Shown here: positions 42,582 to 53,695 of the stretch, in pieces
How the letters are laid out: each line of letters begins with the position of its first letter
How positions within the stretch are numbered: position 1 is the first letter of the stretch
Origin: Channallabes apus
Lineage: Eukaryota; Chordata; Actinopteri; Siluriformes; Clariidae
Direction of reading: 5' to 3'
Assembly: GCA_030522415.1 (NCBI GenBank)
Contig: CM060107.1
Location: forward strand, 55,068,104 to 55,132,103
DNA: 64,000 nt
Position numbers and translations under genes: made by a program
The notes under the pieces: model-generated
The model's database searches: none
What the model saw: the letters and a program-made list of their open reading frames with translations, nothing else
Told to the model about the DNA's origin: nothing

Positions 42582-42769
42582 TATCACTTCAGCTCTTCTG
42601 CCGCTGAGCACCATGGACTTCGCTTCAGCTCCGCAGCCACCGATCTCCGCGGACATCGCTTCCGCTCCGTAGCCACCGTTGCTTCCGCTCTGCAGCCGCC
42701 GAGCTTTGAGGACGTCACTTCCGCTCTGCAGCCGCCAAGCTTCGAGGATGTTGCAGCCGCCAAGCTTCA

Positions 42770-42970
42770 GGGCCAGGGGTAGCTCAGTGGTTAAGGCATT
42801 GAACTACGGTTCGGAAGATCCCAGGTTCAAACCCCACAACCACCAAGTTACCACTGTTGGGCCCTTGAGCAAGGCCCTTAACCCTCAACTGCTCAGATGT
42901 ATAATGAGATGAAAATGTAAGTCGCTCTGGATAAGAGCGTCTGCCAAATGCCTAAATGTAAATGTAAATG
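42770..42970 (+). mobile_element. tRNA-derived SINE, present only in unit A
   Basis: tRNA-like head with A box TAGCTCAGTGG and B box GGTTCAAACCC, body with gggcccttgagcaaggccct, and tail ctctggataagagcgtctgc followed by (aaatgt)n. Unit B lacks it at 58080-58090, so it inserted after the duplication. Confidence 0.88.
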
Positions 42971-43978
42971 TTGCTCCCGCTCTGCAGCCGCTGAGCTTCG
43001 AGAACATTGCCCCTGCCCTGAGCTCTGCAGCCGCTTAGCTCCGTGGACGTCACATCAGCGCTCCTGCCGTCGAGATCCACGGATGTCCTGCCAGTTCCAC
43101 AGCCGCCCAGGTCTGCGGCCATCGCGCCCAACTCTGTGTAGACGCCAAACTGTGTAGACATTGCACCAGCTCCTCAGCCTGAGGACGTGATGCCCGCTCC
43201 TCAGCCCGACCAAACAGACGGTGTGCCAGCCACATCACTCAGCATCACGGACATTGGTCCGGTGCCGGTTCAACCGACGTGGGGCGTTGGAGTCCTGGTG
43301 AAGCATGCAAGGCACCACTGCCCGGGGGAAAAAGGCAACCGCCTCTGGGTTAGGGGGCAAGACTCAGAACATTGGGGTGGGAGTCCCGGACCTCCGTTAA
43401 CGCTCCAGAGGAGCATTTTTTTTAAGGGCGGGTACTGTAAGGGTTAAGCCCTAGAGGGCGACAAACGCCCAGACTTGTTTAGTTTTAGTTATGTTTTTTG
43501 TGATGTTTTGTTTGGGAACTTCATGTCCCAGAACGCACCTCGGTCAGGTGAAGGAAGCACACACCTGAGCTGAGGCAAGTAATTAAGTTCTGTAAAAATA
43601 GCCTGACTGAACATCTAGCTTTTGTTGTTAATGTTCTGTAAGTTATGGTTTCTGCTGCATGCTTTTCTTAAGAGAGTTATAGTAAAGGTTATTAGGTGCT
43701 CTCAGAAAAGAGCTTTTGTTTTATCTTTTTACTATAATAAAAAGGCGAGTTTGGAACCAACATCGTGCCTCTGTGACTATGCCACGCTCACACACACACA
43801 TGCAGGAACTATGACACATAATTGTAAATTATATTAACTATAACCTTGTCTAATATTTACTACATAGGGTCCGTGTATTTCTGCTGATATTTAGTTTAGG
43901 CCTTGTGTTTCAACAAGGCATTACATCATATCGATTATGCTATCACTCAAATTATGGAGGCGTGTTTCATTTCTAAAA

Positions 43979-43986
43979 TATAAAAA
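43979..43986 (+). promoter_or_regulatory. TATA box of TAAR copy 2
   Basis: TATAAAAA at the position matching 16418 in copy 1 and 59130 in copy 3 (TATAAAAG there). Confidence 0.55.
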
Positions 43987-44040
43987 CACGAGAGCTGCTT
44001 GTTTTATTTCTTATTTTGTAGACATTAGAGAAATGTACTC

Positions 44041-45030
44041 ATGAACCCGACAGAGTTTAATCAGTCTAAGCACTGTGATCATTTCTCCTGTCCAGAGAGA
44101 TCTGTATCTCCTGCAGTTTATATCTTAGTGTACATGTGTTCAGCTGCTGTGATTCTGCTAACAGCTTGTGGAAATCTGCTCATCATCATTTCTGTTTTTC
44201 ACTTCAAGCAGCTTCACACACCTACTAACATGCTCGTGCTCTCTCTGGCTGTGTCAGATTTCCTTGTTGGCATTTTTCTAATGCCGGTAATTTTAATCTG
44301 GACTATTGAGTCATGCTGGATTTTTGGGAGAGTTTTTTGCACCATCTACTGGCTTATTAATGGTATTCCCGTAATATCAACCTATACTATTGGTCAGATC
44401 GCTGTGGATCGGTATTTGTCTCTCTCAAACCCATTTCTCTACATGAACATTGTCTCTGTGAGAATCACTTGTGTTGTAATTATTTTTAACTGGAGTGTAG
44501 TGCTGGGCTATACTACAGCAATACTATATTTTAATGGAAACTTCAAAAGTTCAGTATTGTGTCAGGGAGAGTGTTTTCTCTTTCTCAATGAGGTCTGGAC
44601 TGTAATTGATCTTGTATTTACCTTTATATTTCCACTTTCTGTCATAATTATATTATACACTCAGGTATTTGTGATAGTTAAGAAACATGTCATTGCTATC
44701 AGAGAGTGTAATAATCACACATGGCCTAAGGCACAGAAAATCACCTCACACTCCATGAAATCTGAGAGAAAAGCAGCTAAGGTCCTCGGCATTTTAGTGT
44801 CTGTGTTTCTGGTCTGTTTCCTTCCATATTTTATTTATAGTTTATTAATAAATGTTATTAAATTACAGTTAGAAACATTTTGGAAAGTTGCAATTATGTT
44901 TTATCTTAATTCCACCATTAATCCGTTTATTTATGCTCTGTTTTACCCATGGTTTAGGAGGTGCACTAAATTAATTATAACTCTGCAAATATTCCAAACA
45001 GACTCTGCATTAATAAGTGTTCTTTCATGA
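44041..45030 (+). CDS. taar: Trace amine-associated receptor (TAAR), copy 2
   Basis: 329 residues, one exon, intact. Seven-TM GPCR with GN in TM1, LAVSD in TM2, Cys100, DRY at 123-125, FLVCFLPYF in TM6 and NSTINPFIYALFYPWF in TM7 (TAAR fingerprint). As in copy 1, no acid in TM3 (N107) but Asp190 in TM5 (5.42). Residue 6.48 is Phe instead of Trp. N7 is a glycosylation sequon. 12 residues differ from copy 3: V30L, I38V, L46M, G96E, R97S, L105Y, V111I, T116N, W228L, W281L, A284V and T320R (copy 2 to copy 3). Expected in olfactory neurons, sensing amines via Golf. The exact ortholog name cannot be fixed from sequence alone. Confidence 0.93.
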   Translation: MNPTEFNQSKHCDHFSCPERSVSPAVYILVYMCSAAVILLTACGNLLIIISVFHFKQLHTPTNMLVLSLAVSDFLVGIFLMPVILIWTIESCWIFGRVFCTIYWLINGIPVISTYTIGQIAVDRYLSLSNPFLYMNIVSVRITCVVIIFNWSVVLGYTTAILYFNGNFKSSVLCQGECFLFLNEVWTVIDLVFTFIFPLSVIIILYTQVFVIVKKHVIAIRECNNHTWPKAQKITSHSMKSERKAAKVLGILVSVFLVCFLPYFIYSLLINVIKLQLETFWKVAIMFYLNSTINPFIYALFYPWFRRCTKLIITLQIFQTDSALISVLS

Positions 45031-45033
45031 AAC

Positions 45034-45076
<43 letters not shown>

Positions 45077-46060
45077 GGGTGTCTAAATACTGTATATGTT
45101 TAACTAATTTTTAATTTTCATAAAAGTAATAATTTCATTCTTGAAGATAATGCACACTTTGTTTATCAGTAACATACTGTATAATATGATACAATGAAGT
45201 AGAAGCACTATGGGTAATGTCAAGAATATTGTAAATTAACATGCAGTAGGTTATGGGACATGCAGTATATCTGAATACAGTGTCGCAGAAGCGCAAAGCA
45301 ACTTTCCCTTATATGCATAATATTTTTCTCTTATAAGTGTATGATTTTTTTCTGTGTAGGCGTGTGTTTTTTCCCTGTATATGCTACTTTTTACTACATT
45401 TATGTTTAAGTTGCAAGATAAATGGTAAAACTAACGCGCAAGACACTATGGGATTTCGAGGCTGACCAGGACACAGTGAACACAGAACTATGCCGGTCTT
45501 TTGTCGAAGTTGGTTCCCCCATCGGGATGCATTTTCTTAGCTCCACCCTGTGAAAAACGGCGCACGGACTGCGCATTCAGGAGATTTTCTTTTAATTATT
45601 ATTAATAACAATAATAATAACTATAATAACAACAATGATAACAGCAAGAGGGTATACTTATAATAATGATAGAAACAAGGAATTTAGTTCTTCAAATGTA
45701 TTCATACTGTAGTTCTAACGCCCATTTAGAAGAAGACTCGCCCGCGAAGGGTTACGCATGTACCAGATTCTACGCAGCGTGGTAAAGGCCAAAAATGGCA
45801 TTGTTAGCATTTTTTAATCCTAGAAATGTAAAACACTGCAAATTTCATGCACCTTGAAGAAGAAACTCATCATAACTTGTGTTATATTGTTGTTTTTTTA
45901 ATCACTGGTATACACTATCCATGATTTATTTATGCTATTTTATTTAACTTCAATCAGCCATTTAAGTTATATGAAAAATAACGTTCATACCAGCCCACTA
46001 TTATTTTCTGTTCAAATTTAAAGATGCAAAGTACAACAAAAAATAAAAAGTATACAATCT
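45031..46060. other. TAAR copy 2 3' flank
   Basis: A long ATT microsatellite (45034-45076), then sequence shared with copies 1 and 3 up to about 45790. No gene seen. Confidence 0.6.
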
Positions 46061-46630
46061 TTAACTCTCTGGGGTTCGCGAATGCATATATGCGTTTTGA
46101 GGCGTTTTCCAGTGATGACGCCAATAAGAACTTAAATTACACTTTCAGTTTTGATCGTACAGACAAGATCTATATATTAATCGAATCTGTAAAGTGTCTT
46201 CTTTTATTTGCATGCACACATGTTAAAAATAAAACTTTTTGCATTAATAAAATAAACCGGGTGCGCTTTCAGCCATCTCAGTCTCCGCGAAAATCTTTTT
46301 GAAACACGTCAATAAAATGAACTGAAACTCCGCGAATACTGCACACACAGACATGCGAAATATATCTATAGAAAGCTTAAAGGGTCTACTTTTACATGAT
46401 GCAAGTCACAGTGAAAACAACTAATCTGTTTTTATGTAATCCATATGAAAGTAAAGAGTGGTACAGATTCTCGGTATCGGCTCATTACAGCTAATGCGCT
46501 CCCGCCTCCCTGCGCGCCCTGTTCATATGGAAATGAACTGAGGTGAGCCAGGTAATCATCTACACGCCCCCATGGCATGAAACAACAAGCTTCGTCATAG
46601 ACTTACTTACTGTTTCTGCACGTTTGAATG

Positions 46631-46739
46631 ATGGCACGCTACACGAGTGAAGAAGCACTTCAGATGGTTCTGGACAGCGATGAAGAATTTACTTTCTCAT
46701 CAGAGGAAGAACAAGAAAATACTAAAATACTAAATGCCA
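46631..46739 (+). pseudogene. piggyBac-like transposase exon 1 remnant, unit A
   Basis: Begins ATGGCACGCTACACG (MARYTSEEALQ, then DSDEEFTFSSEEEQ). Acidic N-termini of this kind are usual in piggyBac transposases. Interrupted by the EnSpm-type insertion. Confidence 0.55.
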
Positions 46740-47998
46740 CACTGTAAATTCCAATTGCTTTGCTGACTTGCATATAAATAGTAAACTTTACTCAAAAAAT
46801 TCTAACTATACTTCTTACAAGGTTTTGTTGAGTAACACTTATTTTCAGGGTGAGTAAAACAATTTACTTAATAGTTTTAGTGATGCTTACTTGCAACACA
46901 TAAGTAGCAACAAATAAAGCAATGACGTTATTGTACCAGTGAAAGGCAGCAGCGAGCCCAAGAATAATGAAGAAGTAAAAAAAGCAGGGGAAGAAGAAGC
47001 AAGAGAGCATGCGTAGTAGAATTTGTGCGTGCTCAGCTCGTGAACGGGTGAATTGGCACCAATTTTCTGATGTTGAAAGAAGCAGCAGGAAGTTTTTGAC
47101 ATCTGAAGCTCCATTATGGTTTTAAGTTACATGTTAGGTTAAAATGCGTAAGAATAGTGATGATTTGGGTCAGATTTCAATTGTTCCTGACAATGGATAT
47201 ATATTCTCAGTGTTTTATACTGTAGTGTGGGCGGGGCAGCGGCTGACGACCATCATGCTTTGCGAGGTTTTTGCTGTCCGTTCACCCTTTTCAGAACAGG
47301 TGTTTGGGTTAGTGGCTTCGGCCAAGTTAGGTGTTTTAAGATATGTATGTGTGTGACCTGTTGAATGTGCCATGGTTCATGCTAAGGCTGAATTGGCTGT
47401 AGTTCCCATGCTATACAGTGACTGTGCGGTGAATAGACTTCTCCCAGCCATTGCATTGAGCAGTAATTAAGCTTACTTAGTCTGTAAGTTCCGTTTTCAC
47501 TGCTAGAAGGGATCTTGGAGATGAGTGAGCTTGGTTGCTGCCCAATGCAATGGCTGGGAGTATTTTATTAGGTCTCAGCACTGTATGGCATGAGCAGCAC
47601 CTTCACTGAGATAGCACACACAAACACCTTTCTCCAACAGGGTAGACACATAGAGAACCCCCGCAAGGCATGATGGTCGTCAGCCACCACGCCCCGCCCA
47701 TGCCACAATGTAATAAACAATTGACGCACTTAAGTTATTGGAGTAATGTTTACTTGTTTTTTTTTTAAGGCAATCGGTTTCCTCACTTTTTCCTAGTAAT
47801 GTGAACACTAATAGAAAGTTAACTCAAATTATGATTTTAAGTCAACAGTACTTAAGTATACTTGATTAACAAGTTGTCCCTACAAGTTGTGTTAAGTTAT
47901 GCCAACTAAACATTAATACTCTACTTTACTTGGAAATTTTAAGGCAATCGGTTTCCTCACTTTTTCTAAGTAAAGTCAACTTATTACATTTTACAGTG
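46740..47998. mobile_element. EnSpm/CACTA-like non-autonomous element, unit A (1259 bp)
   Basis: CACTGTAAA...TTTACAGTG ends and a 2 bp duplication CA (46738-46739, 47999-48000). The uninterrupted site is seen in the piggyBac-like copy at about 50935-50945. Contains two copies of aaggcaatcggtttcctcac near its right end and a long internal hairpin at 47221-47707. No coding. Confidence 0.7.
47221..47707. repeat. Long internal inverted repeat (hairpin)
   Basis: Left arm gggcggggcagcggctgacg / ccatcatgctttgcg (from 47228) pairs with cgcaaggcatgatgg / gtcagccaccacgccccgcc (to 47700). Further in, ctcccagccattgcattg (47451) pairs with caatgcaatggctgggag (47545). Continuous pairing over about 240 bp per arm, with mismatches. 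May be a nested MITE. Confidence 0.65.
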
Positions 47999-49253
47999 CA
48001 GCAAGAGTAAAATTGGTTAAAACATGAAATATGTACGTTACTTACAAGCCCGCAATAAAATCTGATTACGATCTGTCTAAAGTTTGATTCATTTATTTAT
48101 ATATATATATATACACACACGTGTTTTGTATTGTTTAGACCGTGTTTCAAATGGTCAAATTGTTCAGCAGCTGTTGTTTGCAAATGTATGCGCGTCCATT
48201 CTTCAAGTTTCAATTTTCTTTTTTGTTTAGGACTGTGGCTGCATCGCCGGCGCCGTGCACAAGAAAGTCACGTGAGTGTCTTCAGTTTCGAGTTCGCTGG
48301 AGAACCACGAGTAAGTGCACATTCAGTATATCATAGATGTTAGTTAAACATAACTATATTATATAAATATATAATACAATAATATTATAATAATATAATA
48401 CTGTTTACTTTGATGAATTTATTGAAAAAATAATATATGAATTTATATGAAAAAATGTACTACAGTATTGGTAAAGTCATTTGTTCTGGTAATTACAAAG
48501 AGCTGTTGTTGTTTATATATAATTTCATATATTATTGTTAGCTATATTTTCTCTTATAGTGACTGCAGTAATGCTGCTAAAAAGTCAACTTTGATTGTTC
48601 CTAATAAACTGTTTAACTGAACTCGCAAATGAATCTCAAGATTTTTTTGTGTGTGTCAAATACATTCTCAAATAACCTAAACACTGAAAATATATAAACT
48701 TTTTTTATCCTCAGATTCTTTCTTGTAACTCTCCTCTCTCAGTCACATACCTGTCTGATGGCTCATTATGCAGATCAGTATGCAGGCCTTTGTCTTCTCA
48801 GGTGTGAATCACTGCATTAGTAATGATAGTTCACGCCTTCTCGCATAGACCCTTTACACTCAAAAAGTGACTTAAAAAGTGTTAATCACTATATTGTTTT
48901 CTGTGAGCAAGTAAACAAGATCATTTTCACATCATTTTGAAGCAAAAACACTATTCCACCAGCCCTTGTGAAACAATGTCTTGTGAACAGATTTTCTGTG
49001 CGAGTTTCATGGCCTTATTTCAGCTTTTTTTTTTTCACAAAACTTACTAACCACGCATAATATTTTTTTCCTAAAAAATGCAAACACATACATTCATTTT
49101 GGTCATGTATTATTGTAGAACAGTTTGTGCTGATTACAAGAAACAGACAGGATTGTCAATAATATATTATAAGTAGCTGAAAAAAGCACAAATATCAGAG
49201 CATGGCCAAACATCTCAAGGGCCCCAAAATCACCTTGGACCTCAGAGGGTTAA

Positions 49254-49855
49254 ATATAGTTAGCCTAATAGAATATTGTTCCCTTTTAAAGGCTTTCTCT
49301 AGATGCTGCGTGAAAACGCTATGGGAACCATTTTGTCTTGTTGCCGGTTGTGAAGCATGTGTGCAAACACACCAAATTGTTTGGCTATATATAACCTCGG
49401 TTAGGTGACGTCATCTGATTAGACGCAGCTGCAGGTTATAAATACTAGTGAGCCGGCAACAAACCTCAGATCATTTGTCTTCACCTTGTTGTGAGCATGT
49501 CTGTGTTTAAACCAGCAAAATAAGAAAGTGTTTAACTCACCAATATGGCGGAGTTTAAACTAGATATCCCTCCGTGTGTGATAATCCATATCGGAGGGTG
49601 ATCTTTGCACTGCTTCGGTTAAGTGCTGCGCGCGCCTCGCATTCCTTGAGAAGCTTCGAGCCACCACACATTCCTGGCTTAAACTCGTGCATCTGACAGA
49701 GCTGCGGCAGATGGAGGTAAGCTTCTTTCTTTTGCGTTCTCATCACGGGAATTCCTCTCTTGCTTCCACGGAGATGAAAATAGCCTTAAGCACTTAAAAA
49801 CAGTAGACGGCAGGTTCTGTCGGTTGGCCGGGGAGGCGGAGCCGAAACTCAATGA
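49254..49855. other. Unit A tail with MITE fragment
   Basis: 49283-49480 repeats the interior of the MITE at 18085-18416 (tgctgcgtgaaaacgctatg). The rest is unassigned; the short frames found here have no domain. Confidence 0.5.
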
Positions 49856-50725
49856 CTTGGCCGAAACATGGGCCGAAACTCAATGACTGAGCAGTAAGCC
49901 ATCGTTTGTTTACCTTTTTTATACTTCCTGGTTTGGCGCCCGCCTTACTTCCGGGTCCTAAGGCCGGGCGCAGATTGAGTGTGCATGACAGTGTTAAGTC
50001 TTACTTAAGGTTAAACGTTTTTGAGAATTTGACCATCCAGCTTAGATAAATGTTACGTCATTGATTGATAATATCTGGATTAAGTATATTTTAATTTATC
50101 ATGGGGTTTGCGTGCCTCGACACAATTCAGCAAGGACAATACTGTTACTTTAACCCTCTGAGGTCCGCGAACGCATATATGCGTTTTGAGGTGTTTTCCC
50201 CTGATGACGCCAATAAGAACTTAAATTACACTTTCAGTTTTGATCGTACAGACAAGATCTATATATTAATCGAATCTGTAAAGTGTCTACTTTTTTTTGT
50301 ATGCACACATGTTAAAAAGAAAACTTTGTGCATTAATAAAATAAATAAAATAAACCGGGTGCGCTTTCAGCCGTCTCAGTCTCCGCCAAAATCTTTTTGA
50401 AACACGTCACTAAAATGAACTGAAACTCCGCGAATACTGCACACACAGACATGAGAAATATATCTATAGAAAGCTTAAAGGGTCTACTTTTAAATGATGC
50501 AGGTCACCGTGAAAACAAATAATCTGCTCTTATGTAATCCATATGAAAGTAAGGAGTGGTACAGATTCTCCTGTATCGGCTCATTACAGCTAATGTGCTC
50601 CCGCCTCCCTGCGCGCGCGCTGTTCATATGGAAATGACCTGAGGTGAGGCAGGTAATCACGTACACACCCCCAGGGCATAAAACAACAAGCTGCATCTTA
50701 CTTACTGTTTCTGCGCGTTTGAATG

Positions 50726-50871
50726 ATGTCACGCTACACGGGTGAAGAAGCGCTTCAGATGGACAGCGATGAAGAATTTACTTTCTCATCAGAGGAAGAG
50801 CAAGACTCAGACGAGGAACGGCTTTATTTAGAACAACGTCTGGACTCAACGGAGGATGTAATTCCTGACCA
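50726..50871 (+). pseudogene. piggyBac-like transposase exon 1
   Basis: MSRYTGEEALQMDSDEEF, then a run of acidic residues (SSEEEQDSDEERLYL), ending VIPDQ or so before gtaagtc. More complete than the unit A and B copies. The rest of the transposase is deleted. Confidence 0.55.
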
Positions 50872-51026
50872 GTAAGTCTTTTATTCTCACCTTCATTGCT
50901 CTATATTTTATATGTACATTTGGAAAATACTAAGTGCCAGCAAGAGTAAAATTGGTTAAACTTTAAATATGCACGCTACTTACAAGCCCGCAATAAAATC
51001 TGATTACGATCTGTCTAAAGTTTTAT

Positions 51027-51029
<3 letters not shown>

Positions 51030-51090
<61 letters not shown>
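51030..51090. repeat. TA microsatellite
   Basis: (TA)n inside the piggyBac-like element; only a few TA units in the matching place at 48098-48110. Confidence 0.9.
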
Positions 51091-51094
<4 letters not shown>

Positions 51095-51406
51095 GTGTTT
51101 TGTATTGTTTTGACCGTGTTTCAGATGGTCAAATTGTTCACCAGCTGTTGTTTGTGAATGATTGTATGCGCGTCCATTCTTCAAGTTTCAATTTTTGTTT
51201 TTGTTTAGGACTGTGGCTGCATCACCGGCGCGTGCACAAGAAAGTCACGTGAGTGTCGTTCAGTTTCGAGTTCACTGGAGACCCACGAGTAAGTGCACAT
51301 TCAGTATATCCTAGATGTTAGTTAAATATAACTATATTATATAAATATATAATACAATATATTCATCATAGTCAACTGTAGTGTATTGTAGAAAAAATGT
51401 AGTACA

Positions 51407-51452
51407 TTCATTCATTCATTCATCTTCTATACCGCTTAATCCTGTGTTCAGG
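51407..51452 (-). repeat. SINE tail fragment
   Basis: cattcattcattcat then cttctataccgcttaatcct: the reverse complement of the end of the SINE family at 35466 and 37522. Confidence 0.65.
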
Positions 51453-51546
51453 GTAAAATGTAGTACAGTGTTGGTAAAGTCATTTGTTCTGGTAATTACA
51501 AAGAGCTGTTGTTGTTTTCTATATTATAATATACAGTATATAGGCC

Positions 51547-51585
<39 letters not shown>

Positions 51586-52673
51586 TTATATATCTATATA
51601 TTATTGTTAGCTATATTTTCTGTTATAGTGATTGCAGTAATGCTGCTAAAAAGTCAACTTTGATTGTTCCTAATAAACTGTTTAACTCACAAATGAATCT
51701 CAAGATTTTTTTGTGTGTCAAAATATTCTCAAATAACCTAAACACTGAAAATATATAAACTTATTTTATCCTCAGATTCTTTCTTGTAACTCTCTTCTCT
51801 CAGTCACATACCTGTCTGATGGCTCATTATGCAGATCAGTATGCAGGCCTTTGTCTTCTCAGGTGTGAATCACTGCATTAGTAATGATAGATCACGCCTT
51901 CTCGCATAGACCCTTTACACTCAAAAAGTGACTTAAAAAGTGTTAATCACTATATTGTTTTCTGTGAGCAAGTAAACAAGATCATTTTCACATCATTTTG
52001 AAGCAAAAACACTAGTCCACCAGCCCTTGTGAAACAATGTCTTGTGAACAAATTGTCTGTATGAGTTTCATGGCCTGATTTCAGCTACTTTTTTTTTCAC
52101 AAAACTTACTAACCACGCATAATATTTTTTTCCTAAAAAATGCAAACACATACATTCATTTTGGTCACGTATTATTGTAGAACAGTTTGTACTGATTACA
52201 AGAAAAATACAGGTTGGTCAATAATATATTATAAGTAGCTGAAAAAAGCACAAATATCAGAGCATGTCCAAACATCTCAAGGGCCCCAAAATCACCCCGG
52301 ACCTCAGAGGGTTAAGCCCAGGGAAAAAACAGTGCTCAAACATGATGCCCCCATCTAGGTCTGGTCTAGAACCGGCCCTGCCTCTGACCGTCTTTTGTCT
52401 TGTAAATGAGTATTCCCAGTCACTTTCCAATCCCCCCAGCGCACACACTCATTGTTTGTTTATGTAAACTGTAACTGTGTATTGAAGTATTTTAGTTAAG
52501 GACAAAAACAGAGCCTGCGCTCGTATTTAGAACTGATGCTGAACAGCCGTGTTCATAGGTTTCATAGGTTCAACAGTTAAAGCATTTGTGGATGGAGAGG
52601 TGTGTGTGTGTGCGCGCGTGCGCACTCCTGCATTTCTCCGTTGGCTTTAACACACACACCCATCCCCTCGCCA

Positions 52674-52676
<3 letters not shown>

Positions 52677-52728
<52 letters not shown>
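52677..52728. repeat. CA microsatellite, unit B
   Basis: Uninterrupted (CA)n; counterpart of 37300-37364. Confidence 0.9.
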
Positions 52729-52730
<2 letters not shown>

Positions 52731-52884
52731 CAATTAACACCATGTCATACTCAGTATTCTCCATTGAGGTTTCTCACCTTCCACTCCTCCTAAGTTTGTC
52801 TTTGCTCTTTTGATGGAGATCTTAAAACCCAAAACATTTATTTATACTGAGAAAAAAATTTTATGGGTGACATAATCACAAAGA

Positions 52885-53220
52885 TCTGGGTTCGATTCCC
52901 CGGCCAGGCTCGATTCCCGTCTCTGTGTGCATGGAGTTTGCATGTTCTCCCCGTGCTTGGTGGGTTTCCTCCGGGTACTCCTGTTTCCTCCCACAGTCCA
53001 AAGATATGCAGGTTAGGCTAATTGGCGTTCCCAAAATTGCCCGTACTGTGTGATTGGGTGTGTGAGTGTGTGTGTGTGTGTGCCCTGCGATGGATTGGCA
53101 CCCTGTCCAGGGTGTACCCTGCCTAGTGCCCGAAGTCTCCTGGGATAGGCTCCAGGTCCCCCGCGACCCTGAACACAGGATTAAGCGGTATAGAAAATGA
53201 ACGAATGAATGAATGAATGA
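52885..53220 (+). mobile_element. 5'-truncated SINE, unit B
   Basis: Same insertion as in unit A, with the same ataatcacaaaga duplication (52872-52884, 53221-53233). Confidence 0.85.
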
Positions 53221-53695
53221 ATAATCACAAAGACAAACTAGCACAGATACATACGATCAAGTGTTTAACTGTTTTCATTTGTTTCTATGACCAATAATTA
53301 TTATTATGATTTTCAGCCCAACTCTTTGACTATTTAAAACAAAGTTCTGTCCCATTTTTTGCCCATTGAAGTTGTTGGTTCAACTAAAGGTTTTTTAAAT
53401 ACGCAAACAATCCCCCAAAATTAAAACACACAAACATGACTAACAATTCAATTTATCCTTCCAAAACTAGTCAAAGTTAAAACAGTAATTTACATAAAAC
53501 AGGTGAATACATGTTGTATTATTGCTTAAAGTTCATTAAACTACCCGGATACACCAGCTGCTTATAAGTCTCATCTATAGTTCTTTTATATTAAAATATA
53601 AATTTTTAAAAACTATTAAAGATGGAACAGTTTAAGTCTTTGTTTCCCCCAAAGTACTGTATCAGACGTTTTGCAGTTCTATGTTCAGACCTGAC

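Larger units (their letters stand above)
41453..43816 (+). mobile_element. Non-autonomous LTR element, unit A
   Basis: LTRs at 41453-41802 and 43436-43816 (TGTAAGGGTTAA start, mutated to TTTAAG in the 5' LTR; CATGACA/TATGACA end), and target duplication CATAA at 41448-41452 and 43817-43821. The 1.6 kb interior has no RT, integrase or protease. It holds a GC-rich, acidic/proline-rich repeat region, a LINE-type tail (42512-42581) and, only here, a SINE. A polypurine-like aagggcgggtac precedes the 3' LTR. 5' LTR to TAAR start is about 2.6 kb. Confidence 0.85.
46065..49249 (+). mobile_element. piggyBac-like non-autonomous element, unit A
   Basis: TTAA at 46061-46064 and 49250-49253. The right end ggacctcagaggg is the inverse of the CCCTCTGAGGTCC end of the cleaner copy at 50154; the left end here has decayed to CTCTCTGGGGTTC. 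It keeps the acidic first exon of a transposase (ATG 46631) but no catalytic core. An EnSpm-type element is inserted at 46740-47998. Confidence 0.65.
36530..49855. repeat. Tandem duplication unit A (about 13.3 kb)
   Basis: Sequence from about 36530 onward recurs in the same order from about 49856: the solo LTR end, the same flanks, CA repeat, SINE fragment, gene exons, LINE, solo LTR, non-autonomous LTR element, TAAR, piggyBac-like element. Identity is high by eye (a few differences per 100 bases). Breakpoints are approximate. Confidence 0.85.
50154..52311 (+). mobile_element. piggyBac-like non-autonomous element, complete ends (2158 bp)
   Basis: TTAA at 50150-50153 and 52312-52315. Terminal inverted repeats CCCTCTGAGGTCCG. 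Absent from the matching place in unit A (about 36816). Has an acidic exon 1 at 50726-50871 with donor cca|gtaagt, a TA microsatellite, and a second exon-like piece near 51210-51290, but no DDD catalytic domain. Inserted after the A/B duplication. Confidence 0.7.

Noticed and set aside
42779..42850. Possible tRNA gene at the head of the SINE
   Set aside because: A and B boxes are present but the body and tail are those of a SINE, and cloverleaf stems are not kept.
46024..46302. 92-codon frame repeated at 50101-50400 and 62036-62314
   Set aside because: It lies at the 5' end of the piggyBac-like element and begins outside the element; shared only because the element is repeated, with no domain.
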